A stretch of 64,000 nt of DNA from Streptomyces camelliae (GTDB lineage: Bacteria > Actinomycetota > Actinomycetes > Streptomycetales > Streptomycetaceae). The notes below the pieces were generated by a model. The model searched no databases. It was not told the DNA's origin and saw nothing but the letters and a program-made list of their open reading frames with translations. Every line of letters starts with the position of its first letter. Position 1 is the first letter of the stretch. Of the stretch, positions 8,505 through 16,385 are shown piece by piece. A program made the translations under genes and the position numbers. The stretch is taken from NCBI RefSeq assembly GCF_027625935.1, contig NZ_CP115300.1:3348001-3412000 (forward strand). The letters are read 5' to 3'.

Positions 8505-9539
8505 GTGACGAGCACCGATTCGCAGCCCTTCCTGTCCGTCAAGGATCTGAAGGTGCACTTCTCGACCGAGGACGGCGTCGTCAAGGCCGTCGACGGCCTG
8601 TCCTTCGACCTCGAACGCGGCAAGACGCTGGGCATCGTGGGCGAGTCGGGGTCCGGCAAGTCGGTCACCAACCTGACCATCCTGGGCCTGCACAACCCCG
8701 ACAGCACCACGGTCGAGGGCTCCATCGAGCTGGACGGCGAGGAGCTGAACGGCGCCTCCGAGAAGACGCTGGAGAAGCTCCGCGGCAACAAGATGGCGAT
8801 GATCTTCCAGGACGCCCTGGCCTCGCTGTCGCCGTACCACACCATCGGCACGCAGATCGGCGAGGTGTACCGCAAGCACACCGGTGCCTCCAAGAAGGAG
8901 GCCCGGGCGCGGGCGATCGAGATGCTGAAGCGCGTCGGCATCCCGCAGCCGGACCAGCGGGTCGACAACTACCCGCACGAGTTCTCCGGCGGTATGCGCC
9001 AGCGCGCGATGATCGCGATGGCGCTGGTCTGCGACCCGAAGCTGCTGATCGCCGACGAGCCGACCACCGCGCTCGACGTGACGGTCCAGGCGCAGATCAT
9101 GGACCTGCTCAAGGACCTCCAGAAGGAGTTCGGCACCTCGATCATCTTCATCACCCACGACCTGGGTGTGATCGCGGACATCGCCGACGACGTGCTGGTG
9201 ATGTACGGCGGCCGGTGCGTCGAGCGCGGCCCGAAGGAGGAGGTGCTGCGCACCCCGCAGCACCCGTACACCTGGGGTCTGCTGGGCTCCATGCCGAGCC
9301 TGGAGGGCCCGGTGGACGTGCCGCTGAACCCGATCCCGGGTTCGCCGCCCTCCCTGCTGAACCCGCCGTCCGGCTGCCGCTTCCACCCGCGCTGTGCCTT
9401 CGCCGACCAGGTCGCGGACGGCAAGTGCGCCAAGGAGCGCCCGCCGCTGGAGATCGTGGACGGTCGCGGCAAGGCCTGCCATCTGACGGACGAGCAGCGC
9501 CGCGAGTTCTTCGCCGACACGGCCGCCCAGGCCCACTGA
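8505..9539 (+). CDS. BldK-type transporter ATP-binding protein (OppD family)
   Basis: This 344-residue ATPase starts at a GTG. It shows Walker A GESGSGKS near residue 47, signature FSGGMRQR near residue 165, Walker B LLIADEPT near residue 185 and a switch histidine in FITHDLGV. The C-terminal oligo_HPY region has the cysteine-containing CRFHPRC segment found in peptide-transporter ATPases. It hydrolyses ATP in the cytoplasm to drive peptide import, as a heterodimer with the next gene product. It lies 52 bases after the permease gene and 26 before the second ATPase gene. Confidence 0.94.
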   Translation: MTSTDSQPFLSVKDLKVHFSTEDGVVKAVDGLSFDLERGKTLGIVGESGSGKSVTNLTILGLHNPDSTTVEGSIELDGEELNGASEKTLEKLRGNKMAMIFQDALASLSPYHTIGTQIGEVYRKHTGASKKEARARAIEMLKRVGIPQPDQRVDNYPHEFSGGMRQRAMIAMALVCDPKLLIADEPTTALDVTVQAQIMDLLKDLQKEFGTSIIFITHDLGVIADIADDVLVMYGGRCVERGPKEEVLRTPQHPYTWGLLGSMPSLEGPVDVPLNPIPGSPPSLLNPPSGCRFHPRCAFADQVADGKCAKERPPLEIVDGRGKACHLTDEQRREFFADTAAQAH

Positions 9540-9565
9540 CGTAAAGAGACGGGATTTTCACCACC

Positions 9566-10624
9566 ATGAGCAGCACCACTCCCCTCCTGGACGTCTCCGG
9601 GCTGACCAAGCACTTCCCGATCAAGGGCGGCTTCCCGATCCGCCGTACGGTCGGTCACGTCCAGGCCGTCGACGGGCTCGACTTCCAGGTGTCCGAGGGC
9701 GAGAGCCTCGGCCTGGTCGGCGAGTCCGGCTGCGGCAAGTCGACCACCGGCCGGCTGATCACCCGCCTGCTGGAGCCCACGGCCGGCACCGTCAAGTACC
9801 GCGGCCAGGACATCACCCACGCCGACCGCAAGGGCCTCGCCCCGATCCGGTCCGAGATCCAGATGATCTTCCAGGACCCGTACGCGTCCCTGAACCCGCG
9901 GCACACCGTCGGCAAGATCATCTCCGGCCCGATGGAGATCAACGGCATCAACCCGGCCGGCGGCCGCGAGAAGCGCGTCCGTGAGCTGCTGGAGATCGTC
10001 GGCCTCAACCCGGAGCATTTCAACCGCTTCCCGCACGAGTTCTCCGGCGGCCAGCGCCAGCGCATCGGCGTGGCCCGCGCGCTCGCCCTGGAGCCGAAGC
10101 TGATCGTGGCGGACGAGCCGGTCTCCGCGCTGGACGTGTCGATCCAGGCGCAGGTCGTGAACCTGCTCCAGAAGGTCCAGAACGAGCTGGGCATCGCCTT
10201 CGTCTTCATCGCCCACGACCTCGCCATCGTCCGCCACTTCTCGCAGCGCGTCGCCGTCATGTACCTCGGCAAGATCGTCGAGATCGCCGACCGCGAGGAC
10301 CTGTACGGCAACCCGCGCCACCCCTACACCCGGGCCCTGCTCTCCGCGGTGCCCGAGGCCACGGTGGACGCGGAGCCGCGCGAGCGCATCCGCCTCGCCG
10401 GTGACGTCCCCTCGCCCATCAACCCGCCCTCCGGCTGCCGCTTCCGCACCCGCTGCTGGAAGGCGACGGAGAAGTGCGCGACCGAGGCGCCGCCGCTGGT
10501 CCAGGCCGAGGGCAACAAGCCGGGCCACCTGACGGCCTGCCACTACCCGGAGACCCAGGAGACGATCCCGGCGCCCCGTACCTCGTCGGACGCCCTGTCC
10601 AAGGACCCGGAGGCGGCGGCCTGA
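9566..10624 (+). CDS. BldK-type transporter ATP-binding protein (OppF family)
   Basis: This 352-residue ATPase pairs with the preceding OppD-type subunit. It has Walker A GESGCGKS near residue 52, signature FSGGQRQR near residue 160, Walker B LIVADEPV, and the oligo_HPY tail with CRFRTRCWKA. Long stretches are identical to the ATPase at 18754-19869, so the two operons are clearly paralogous. It is the last gene of the operon and is followed by a strong hairpin at 10712-10748. Confidence 0.94.
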   Translation: MSSTTPLLDVSGLTKHFPIKGGFPIRRTVGHVQAVDGLDFQVSEGESLGLVGESGCGKSTTGRLITRLLEPTAGTVKYRGQDITHADRKGLAPIRSEIQMIFQDPYASLNPRHTVGKIISGPMEINGINPAGGREKRVRELLEIVGLNPEHFNRFPHEFSGGQRQRIGVARALALEPKLIVADEPVSALDVSIQAQVVNLLQKVQNELGIAFVFIAHDLAIVRHFSQRVAVMYLGKIVEIADREDLYGNPRHPYTRALLSAVPEATVDAEPRERIRLAGDVPSPINPPSGCRFRTRCWKATEKCATEAPPLVQAEGNKPGHLTACHYPETQETIPAPRTSSDALSKDPEAAA

Positions 10625-10711
10625 CGCCCCCCTATTCCGTCGGCCGTCCCCTCGCGGAACGGATGTCACCGGCCCATTGACCCGAGCCCCTGAACGTCCG
10701 GTTCCCGGAAA

Positions 10712-10748
10712 CGAAGGCCCGCGCCTCCCCCCAAGGCGCGGGCCTTCG
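10712..10748 (+). terminator. Hairpin terminator after the plus-strand BldK-type operon
   Basis: A perfect 14-bp stem (CGAAGGCCCGCGCC pairing with GGCGCGGGCCTTCG) encloses a 9-base loop, 88 bases after the last stop codon. There is no clear T-run, which is common for Streptomyces terminators. Because the next gene converges on it, the hairpin may serve both strands. Confidence 0.75.
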
Positions 10749-10768
10749 CCGTGCACCGGTCCACTCGC

Positions 10769-11110
10769 TCACTCCTCTGCGAACAGCTCCGCCGCGTCCG
10801 TGGCGTGTACGGCTCGCTTCGCCCAGGTCTCAAGCTGATCGAGGTCCGTGCAGGCGCTGACGCGCTCGCGGACAGAGTCGGGGACCGTGATGCCGCGCCA
10901 TTCCAGGATGCGGAGGATCATCTCGGCCTTGGCTTCGGCGCGCCCCTGTTCCCGGCCCTGTTCCCGGCCCTGTTCCCGGCCCTGTTCTCGCCCTTCCTCG
11001 CGTACTTGCTCGGCGAGCGGGTGGCGCCAGAAGTACTGGATCGCGGTCATGAGCTCCCTCCACATCTGCTTCGCCTGGGGGTCGGCCAGGCATGAGTCGA
11101 CGAACTGCAC
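10769..11110 (-). pseudogene. C-terminal remnant of an Rpn/YhgA-like (PD-(D/E)XK) Streptomyces protein
   Basis: The 113-residue frame begins MQFVDSCLADPQAKQMWREL. It continues through four EGREQGR-type repeats and ends with VPDSVRERVSACTDLDQLETWAKRAVH and LFAEE. From memory this matches the last third of a Streptomyces family of about 300 residues with an N-terminal Rpn/YhgA-like nuclease domain, which is missing here. A GTG with an AAGGAGAG sequence directly upstream could still permit translation, so a short functional gene is not excluded. I see no trace of the N-terminal half before the next gene. Confidence 0.55.
10945..10992. repeat. Four tandem copies of a 12-bp unit
   Basis: The unit CCTGTTCCCGGC occurs three times exactly (10945-10980) and a fourth time as a variant. 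On the minus strand it encodes repeats of Glu-Gln-Gly-Arg in the remnant gene at 10769-11110. Such units change copy number by slippage. Confidence 0.85.
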
Positions 11111-11142
11111 CTCTCCTTTCGTACGACGTCGTGATCAACGAG

Positions 11143-11542
11143 CTAGGCGGCCACAAGTTCGCACCACACGAACTTGCCCTTGTTGCCGAACCGTGCCGCA
11201 GGCTGCCACCCCCAGTACTCCGCGCACGCCATGACCAGCCCCAGCCCCCGTCCCTCCTCCAGCCCCGCCACACAGCGCACGCGGCGGGTCGGGCGGTACC
11301 GGGTCGGTGTCCCAGGCGCCGATCCACACCATGCCTTCCGGGGAGCGGCGGACCCTGAGTGCGGCGGGCCCCTTGGTGTGCCGTACGGCGTTCGACACCA
11401 GCTCTGTGGCGAGGAGTTCGGCGGTGTCCAGGAGTCCGGTCAGGTCGTGCAGGGTCAGGATCAGGCGCAGGGTGCGGCGGGCGACGGTGACCGCTCTCAG
11501 GTCGTTGGGGATGTAGAGGGTGTAGTCCCAGGTTTCGGGCAT
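11143..11542 (-). pseudogene. Frameshifted anti-sigma-type ATP-binding protein (HATPase_c, RsbW-like)
   Basis: The frame from the ATG at 11542 gives a normal start of a Streptomyces RsbW/SpoIIAB-like protein. It includes the N-box region LLATELVSNAVRHT near residue 45 and VWIGAWDTDP near residue 75. Around 11270-11285 the reading continues only in another frame, which supplies the expected G-box and tail (AGLEEGRGLGLVMACAEYWG, then QPAARFGNKGKFVWCELVAA and a TAG at 11143-11145). One base gained or two lost explains this. The product would have been a small ATP-binding regulator of about 130 residues. It lies just upstream of, and divergent from, an XRE/DUF397 pair, with which such ATPases often cluster. 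A sequencing error is the alternative. Confidence 0.75.
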
Positions 11543-11645
11543 GCGTCATCAACTCCGGTGAGGTGAAGGGGTTTTTGGGCGCAGGGTGGCAACGCCGCAT
11601 ACGCGGTGCACTTCCGCTGCGTGTGCGGTACGTCACCGACGGTAT

Positions 11646-11661
11646 TTCCTAAACTTAGGAA
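11646..11661. promoter_or_regulatory. Perfect palindrome, operator candidate for the XRE regulator
   Basis: TTCCTAAACTTAGGAA has two 7-base arms in perfect inverted repeat around AC. It lies about 75 bases before the XRE gene and about 100 bases before the divergent ATPase gene, in an AT-rich pocket. This is where an autoregulatory HTH protein would be expected to bind. Confidence 0.55.
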
Positions 11662-11734
11662 GACGCAAGCCGTTGCCGTATTCTGGGCCACGAACGAGCT
11701 ACACCCACAGGTGAGTTGAGACAGGGGATAAGGG

Positions 11735-12586
11735 TTGCCGCCGAAGAGGCATCTCACGGCCCGCAGGGTGCGACTGGGCACCGAACTGCGCAGACTGCGC
11801 GAGGCGACGGGCATGAAGGCGCGCGAAGCGGCGGAGTTGCTCGGAGCCGACTCTGTCCAGATGAGTCAGATCGAGTCCGGTGTCGCCGGCGTGAGCGCCG
11901 AACGCGTACGACGCCTGGCCGCCCACTACGCCTGTACGGACGAGGCGTTGATCGACGCTCTCGCGGCCATGGCGACCGATCGGACCCGTGGCTGGTGGGA
12001 GGAGTACCGGGAGCAGCTGCCCGCGCGGTTCATGGATCTGCCCGAGTTGGAACACCACGCCCGCTTCCGCTGGGACGTGGAGTTCCTTCATGTCCCCGGT
12101 CTCCTTCAGACCGCGGATTACGCCCGGCGCCTCTTCTCGTACGTGAATCCGGAGTTTCCGCAGAGCGATGTCGAGCAGCGGGTAGATCACCGGATGAGGC
12201 GCAGGGTCATCATCGAGCGCCCAGACCCGGTCCCGTACGAGGCGGTGATCCACGAGGGGGCACTGCGCATCAGAGTCGGCGACAGATCCACGGCACGGGC
12301 CCAGCTCACCCGGATCCTGGAAATCTCCGAGGCCGAACACGTCACCGTACGCATCATCCCCTTCGACCTGGACGGCTTCGGCGGGGCAGGAAGTGCGATG
12401 GTGTACGCGGGCGGCCCAGTCCCCGAGCTGGACACCGTCGTCCGTGACGGTCCCGGCGGGCCGGTCTACATCGATACCGAAGCCCAGCTCAACCGATATC
12501 GGACCCGATTCCGTAGGGTGGAGGCAGCGTCACTCGCCCCGGACCGTTCGCGGGACTTCATCCACCGACTGTCGAAGGAGCTGTGA
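11735..12586 (+). CDS. XRE-family transcriptional regulator with DUF5753 domain
   Basis: This 283-residue protein has an N-terminal helix-turn-helix (LGTELRRLREATGMKAREAA, residues about 14-65) and a C-terminal DUF5753 domain (GWWEEYREQLP, HVPGLLQTADYARRLF). This is the WhiJ-like architecture that is multiplied in Streptomyces genomes, usually next to a small DUF397 protein and an anti-sigma-type ATPase. Both neighbours are present here. It starts at a TTG preceded by AGGGGATAAGGG and overlaps the DUF397 gene by four bases. The pair is thought to act as a repressor and its modulator in development or antibiotic control; the actual targets here are unknown. Confidence 0.88.
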   Translation: MPPKRHLTARRVRLGTELRRLREATGMKAREAAELLGADSVQMSQIESGVAGVSAERVRRLAAHYACTDEALIDALAAMATDRTRGWWEEYREQLPARFMDLPELEHHARFRWDVEFLHVPGLLQTADYARRLFSYVNPEFPQSDVEQRVDHRMRRRVIIERPDPVPYEAVIHEGALRIRVGDRSTARAQLTRILEISEAEHVTVRIIPFDLDGFGGAGSAMVYAGGPVPELDTVVRDGPGGPVYIDTEAQLNRYRTRFRRVEAASLAPDRSRDFIHRLSKEL

Positions 12587-12858
12587 GCATGCTGACCCCC
12601 AACACCTGGCGAAAGTCCTCCTACTCCGGTGGTGACGAGGGCGACGCCTGCGTCGAGGTTGCACGCCTCGAAAGCTGGAAGAAGTCGTCCTTCTCCGGCG
12701 GAGGCGACGGCAACACCTGCGTCGAAGTCGCCACCCTCGACCCCCACATAGCCATCCGAGACTCCAAAGCCCCAACCCTCGGCACCCTCACCTTCCCCCC
12801 CACCGCCTTCACTCCGTTCATCGAGTCTTTGAAGTTCGACGGCTCGGCCAGGAGTTGA
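12583..12858 (+). CDS. DUF397 protein with a tandem double motif
   Basis: This 91-residue protein has two copies of the DUF397 hallmark. The first is WRKSSYSGGDEGDACVEVA near residue 9; the second is WKKSSFSGGGDGNTCVEVA near residue 33, followed by the usual tail IAIRDSKAP and a C-terminal helix ending FIESLK. Most DUF397 proteins carry one motif in 60-80 residues. The GTG start overlaps the XRE stop (GTGA); an ATG lies two codons later. It is probably the partner that modulates the XRE regulator. Confidence 0.85.
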   Translation: MSMLTPNTWRKSSYSGGDEGDACVEVARLESWKKSSFSGGGDGNTCVEVATLDPHIAIRDSKAPTLGTLTFPPTAFTPFIESLKFDGSARS

Positions 12859-12904
12859 GAGAGTCTCAAGAACTCCACCGGAAACTGACGCACCGTTCAA
12901 CACC

Positions 12905-13663
12905 GTGTGTCAGACTGCCGCGGTGGTAGATCATGTGTTTACCGATCTCACGCTCGCCGCGCTCTACGACCGCCTCAATCCCTGGGGACGGGGTGACGAC
13001 TTCTACCTCGGTCTGGTGCGGGAGGCCCGCTCGGTGCTGGACATCGGGTGCGGCACCGGGCAGGTGCTGCGGCGGGCACGGGCCGAGGGGCACCGGGGCC
13101 GGCTGACGGGGCTCGATCCGGCCCCCGCCATGCTCGTACAGGCGCGGCGGGCCCGGCCGGACGTCGAGTGGGTGCTCGGGGACATGCGCACCCGGTTGTG
13201 GCACGGGGAGTTCGACCTCGCCGTCATGACCGGCCACGCCTTCCAGGAGCTGGTCGGGGACGAGGAGATCCGGCACTGTCTGCGCGGGGTTCGGGCGGCC
13301 CTCGGCGACGGCGGGCGGTTCGTGTTCGAGACCCGCAACCCGGCCGCCCGCGCCTGGGAGCGGTGGACCCCGGACCGGGTGCACGAGATCACCGCCGAGG
13401 ACGGGACATCGGTGCGGGTGTGGCACGAGGTCCAGGGCGACGGGCTCTGCGGGGGGCGGGTGCGGTTCACGGAGACCTACGACGGCGACCGCTGGGCGGC
13501 CCCGCAGGTGTGCCCCAGCGTGCTGCGGTTCCTGGACCGGGAGCCCCTGGAGGGCTTTCTGACCGAGGCCGGGCTGACGGTCGTAGCGCAGTACGGCGAT
13601 TGGGGGCGGGGGCCAGTCACCCCCGCCAGTCCCGAGATCATCACCGTGGCCCGGCCCGCCTAA
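12905..13663 (+). CDS. SAM-dependent class I methyltransferase
   Basis: The protein has the class I Rossmann-fold motif SVLDIGCGTGQVLRR near residue 45 and a following acidic residue in LTGLDPAPAML. FDLAVMTGHAFQEL matches motif IV, and VRAALGDGGRFVFETRNP follows. The substrate cannot be told from the sequence. The start is uncertain: GTG at 12905 gives 252 residues, and GTG at 12923 would give a protein beginning directly at VDHVFTDLTLAALYDRLNPW, as homologues usually do. It stands alone between the XRE/DUF397 pair and an insertion element. Confidence 0.85.
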   Translation: MCQTAAVVDHVFTDLTLAALYDRLNPWGRGDDFYLGLVREARSVLDIGCGTGQVLRRARAEGHRGRLTGLDPAPAMLVQARRARPDVEWVLGDMRTRLWHGEFDLAVMTGHAFQELVGDEEIRHCLRGVRAALGDGGRFVFETRNPAARAWERWTPDRVHEITAEDGTSVRVWHEVQGDGLCGGRVRFTETYDGDRWAAPQVCPSVLRFLDREPLEGFLTEAGLTVVAQYGDWGRGPVTPASPEIITVARPA

Positions 13664-13664
13664 G

Positions 13665-14490
13665 GGCTGTCGCGTAAGCGATCTTGATGTGGGATGGTCT
13701 CGGGCCGTGGCTGGTGTGATCACGGCGTCGGAGCCGTCTTGGATAGCCCCGTTCACCGGGCTGAGTCCGCGCATCTTCGGCAAGTTGGTGAATCAGTTGC
13801 GCCGCGAGGGCGCCGGGGCGCCGGGCCGTGGTCGGCCCTGGAGGCTTCCGCTTCAGGACCGGGTGCTGCTGGTGATCGCGTACTGGCGGACCAACCTGAC
13901 GCTGCGGCAACTGGCACCGCTGTTCGGGGTGTCGAAGTCCGCCGCGGACCGGGTCATCGGCCACCTCGGACCGAAACTCGCGCTCTCACCGTGGCATCGC
14001 TTCCGCAAGGATGCCGTGCTGATCGTGGACGGCACCCTCGTGCCGACGCGCGATCACTCCGTGGCCGAGCAGTCGAAGAACTATCGGTATTCGACGAACC
14101 ATCAGGTAGTCATCGACGCCGACAGCCGACTGGTGGTCGTGGTCGGCCGCCCACTGCCGGGCAACCGTAACGACTGCCGGGCCCGGGCTGAGTCCGGCGC
14201 GAAGGGCGCCGTCCGCAAGACCGTGACGATCGCCGACGGCGGCTACCGCGGAACGGGACTGGTCATCCCCCACCGCTGTAGCACGGGCGAGGAACTCCCC
14301 GGCTGGAAGCAGGCGCACAACAAGAGCCACAAACAAGTCCGGGCCCGCGTCGAGCACGTCTTCGCCCGCATGAAGACCTGGAAGATCTTGCGCGACTGCA
14401 GGCTCCACGGTGACGGCGTCCACCACGCGACGCGCGGCATCGCCCGCCTGCACAACCTCAACCTCGCCGGATAGGCGAATCGGCCGCCCC
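13665..14490 (+). mobile_element. IS5-family-like insertion sequence, right end unclear
   Basis: A transposase gene fills the element. The left boundary is probably the sequence GGGCTGTCGCGTAAGCGATC just after the methyltransferase stop. From memory, related Streptomyces elements begin this way. I could not find its inverted copy after the transposase, so the right end may be lost or diverged, and both limits are approximate. Confidence 0.55.
13707..14474 (+). CDS. IS5-family transposase (DDE_Tnp_4)
   Basis: The transposase has about 255 residues from the GTG at 13707 (a GTG six codons upstream is possible). It contains an N-terminal helix-turn-helix (LTLRQLAPLFGVSKSAADRV) and a DDE core. 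The first Asp is in VLIVDGTLVP, the second in GNRNDCRA, and the Glu is in RARVEHVFARMKTWKILRDC. The protein ends HNLNLAG and looks full length. It would cut and join element ends. It sits in an island rich in remnants, so it is one likely agent of rearrangement here. Confidence 0.88.
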   Translation: MAGVITASEPSWIAPFTGLSPRIFGKLVNQLRREGAGAPGRGRPWRLPLQDRVLLVIAYWRTNLTLRQLAPLFGVSKSAADRVIGHLGPKLALSPWHRFRKDAVLIVDGTLVPTRDHSVAEQSKNYRYSTNHQVVIDADSRLVVVVGRPLPGNRNDCRARAESGAKGAVRKTVTIADGGYRGTGLVIPHRCSTGEELPGWKQAHNKSHKQVRARVEHVFARMKTWKILRDCRLHGDGVHHATRGIARLHNLNLAG

Positions 14491-14544
14491 GTGGCCGCCG
14501 CCATGAGCTGCTGATGAACGAGTCGGCCCACGCCGGTCCCGAGG

Positions 14545-15468
14545 TCACTTCATCTGCCTGCGGGCCTCCTTCACTTCGCGGTCAATGGCCCAGGCGTCGG
14601 CGACCGGCCCGAGGTGGCCGAGCTTGTCGGGATTGATCACTGAGCGAATGGTCTGGATCTGCCCGTCGAGCACCTCGATAGCCAGGATGTGGACCACCTT
14701 GCCGTCCCGGTCGCGAAAGATCGCGCCGGGCTGCCCGTTGATCTCGTGCGCCTCGAACGTGACGTCGATCCGAGCCATCAGGGGGAAGACGGAGGCGAGC
14801 AGCCGGGCCACGTTCTCGGTGCCGCTGACGGCCTTGGCGAGCTGCGGGGCCTTGCCGCCGCCGTCCCCAACCAGCTGGACGTCGGCGGCCAGCAGATTCC
14901 GCAGCCCGCCCACGTCACCATCTTTCAGCGCGTCGAAGAACCGCGTCGCCAGCTCCTGCCGCTCCTGACGGTCCGCTTCGAAACGTGGCCGCCCGGCCTG
15001 CATGTGCCGCCGTGCCCGTACCAGCAGCTGTCGGCACGCCGCCTCCGACCGCCCCACCGCCGCGGCGACCTCGTCGAACCCGAAGCCGAACACCTCACGC
15101 AGGACGAACACCGACCGCTCCAGCGGGCTGAGCCGCTCCAGGAGCAGCAGCGCCGCCATCGACACCGAGTCGGCCAGCTCCGCCGAACGCGCCGGATCCT
15201 GATATGGATCACTGAGCAGCGGCTCGGGGAACCACGGGCCCACGTACTCCTCCCGCCTCACCCGCGCAGAGCGCAGCACGTCGATCGAGATCCGCGTCAC
15301 CGTGGCCGACAGAAACGCCTTGACCGACGCGACCTGGGTCGCCGAGCCGTCGAAGCGCAGCCACGTCTCCTGCACCGCGTCCTCGGCCTCACCCACGCTG
15401 CCCAGAATCCGGTAGGCGATCGAAAACAGCAGCGGGCGCAGCTCCTCGAACTCCTCAACCTTGTTCAC
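14545..15468 (-). CDS. ECF41-type sigma factor (SigJ-like) with SnoaL-like C-terminal domain
   Basis: This 307-residue sigma factor contains region 2 (LLFSIAYRILGSVGEAEDAV, residues about 10-75), region 4 (LERLSPLERSVFVLREVFGF, about 110-165) and a C-terminal NTF2/SnoaL-like domain (LATRFFDALKDGDVGGLRNL) that regulates activity in this group. I start at the GTG at 15468, where the protein reads VNKVEEFEELRP as in relatives and where GGGGAGGGG lies upstream; a longer frame exists. The carboxymuconolactone decarboxylase gene directly upstream on the same strand carries a matching ECF41 promoter at 16135-16161. That pairing is the known ECF41 arrangement. Confidence 0.9.
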   Translation of the reverse strand: MNKVEEFEELRPLLFSIAYRILGSVGEAEDAVQETWLRFDGSATQVASVKAFLSATVTRISIDVLRSARVRREEYVGPWFPEPLLSDPYQDPARSAELADSVSMAALLLLERLSPLERSVFVLREVFGFGFDEVAAAVGRSEAACRQLLVRARRHMQAGRPRFEADRQERQELATRFFDALKDGDVGGLRNLLAADVQLVGDGGGKAPQLAKAVSGTENVARLLASVFPLMARIDVTFEAHEINGQPGAIFRDRDGKVVHILAIEVLDGQIQTIRSVINPDKLGHLGPVADAWAIDREVKEARRQMK

Positions 15469-15540
15469 GACGAAACCCCTCCCCGTACACCTTCCCACCC
15501 GACCGCACTCGCCAGCGCAGACATCTTCTGTGATCACCCG

Positions 15541-15554
15541 GACCACCGGTGGTC
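15541..15554. promoter_or_regulatory. 14-bp perfect palindrome between the decarboxylase and sigma genes
   Basis: GACCACCGGTGGTC is its own reverse complement and lies 73 bases upstream of the sigma-factor start and 67 bases after the decarboxylase stop. A second palindrome, GTGATCAC, lies close by at about 15530-15537. It could be an operator or a weak hairpin; the sequence does not decide. Confidence 0.4.
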
Positions 15555-15620
15555 ACGCTAACGCCGCCGAGCCCGGGCCCGGAGCCCGCAGCCGGACCCC
15601 GAGCCAGTCGCTGATGCCAT

Positions 15621-16094
15621 TCAGTGGAATTGTCCGGGCTCGTAGTTACCGGCCGGCTGCTGGGTGATGATGTTCAGCCGGTTCACCGCATTCATGAAGG
15701 AGACCAGGACCACCAGGGCGGTGAGCTGTTCCTCGTCGTAGTGCTTGGCGGCGTACGCCCACACCTCGTCACTGACGCCCCTGGCCGCATCCGCGACCCG
15801 GGTCCCTTCCTCCGCCAGTTCCAGCGCGGCACGCTCGGCCTCGGTGAAGACCGTGGCCTCCCGCCACGCCGCGACCAGGTTCAGCCGCACCGAGGTCTCG
15901 CCGGCAGCGGCGGCCTCCTTGGTGTGCATGTCGATGCAGGCGGCGCAGCCGTTGATCTGGCTCACGCGCAGCGCCACCAGCTCCTGCGTCGCGGCCTGCA
16001 GCGGCGAGTCCTTGAGCGCCTTGCCCGCCGACATGAAGTACTTCAGGGCCTTGCCGGCAGTCGGGCTGGCGAAGTAGTTCAGTCGCGCGTCCAT
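15621..16094 (-). CDS. Carboxymuconolactone decarboxylase/AhpD-like protein, ECF41 partner
   Basis: This 157-residue protein of the CMD/AhpD family has the redox-type motif INGCAACIDMHTKEA (CxxC at about residues 54-57 followed by His). It starts MDARLNYFASPTAGKALKYF. Proteins of this kind are peroxidase-like or of unknown redox role and are the standard genetic partner of ECF41 sigma factors. The start has GAGGAG upstream. It is transcribed before the sigma gene in the same direction, and its promoter fits the ECF41 consensus. The physiological substrate is unknown. Confidence 0.88.
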   Translation of the reverse strand: MDARLNYFASPTAGKALKYFMSAGKALKDSPLQAATQELVALRVSQINGCAACIDMHTKEAAAAGETSVRLNLVAAWREATVFTEAERAALELAEEGTRVADAARGVSDEVWAYAAKHYDEEQLTALVVLVSFMNAVNRLNIITQQPAGNYEPGQFH

Positions 16095-16134
16095 GGTGTG
16101 CTCCTCTGTGGTCGTCAGTGGCTACACCTCCTGA

Positions 16135-16161
16135 GACGAGGTGGCCCGACACCCTGTGACA
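16135..16161 (-). promoter_or_regulatory. ECF41 promoter upstream of the carboxymuconolactone decarboxylase gene
   Basis: On the minus strand the sequence reads TGTCACA (16155-16161), then exactly 16 bases, then CGTC (16135-16138). This is the published ECF41 consensus TGTCACA-N16/17-CGTC. It ends 41 bases before the start codon at 16094. The same signal was not found ahead of the sigma gene itself, so the sigma factor probably drives its partner. Confidence 0.85.
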
Positions 16162-16385
16162 CGGACGAATGTGACCCGCGTCTCCCCGCCGTCGGCGCCC
16201 GTCGGGTGGCGAAGGTCCCGCCGTCCACGGAGCTTCCAGGGCTCGACCACGGCCGACGCGCAGACATCCGAACGGTGCAGCTGAGCCCTTGGGTTGTGGC
16301 TGAAGTGGGCACATCGAGATTACTTATGGCACATCACTTGGTGACGGTGCCGAGAGCTTGTCCAGCCGGAGAGAGACCTGTTGTC

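Noticed and set aside
11497..11814. Minus-strand frame over the XRE promoter
   Set aside because: It crosses the palindrome and promoter region and lacks coding character.
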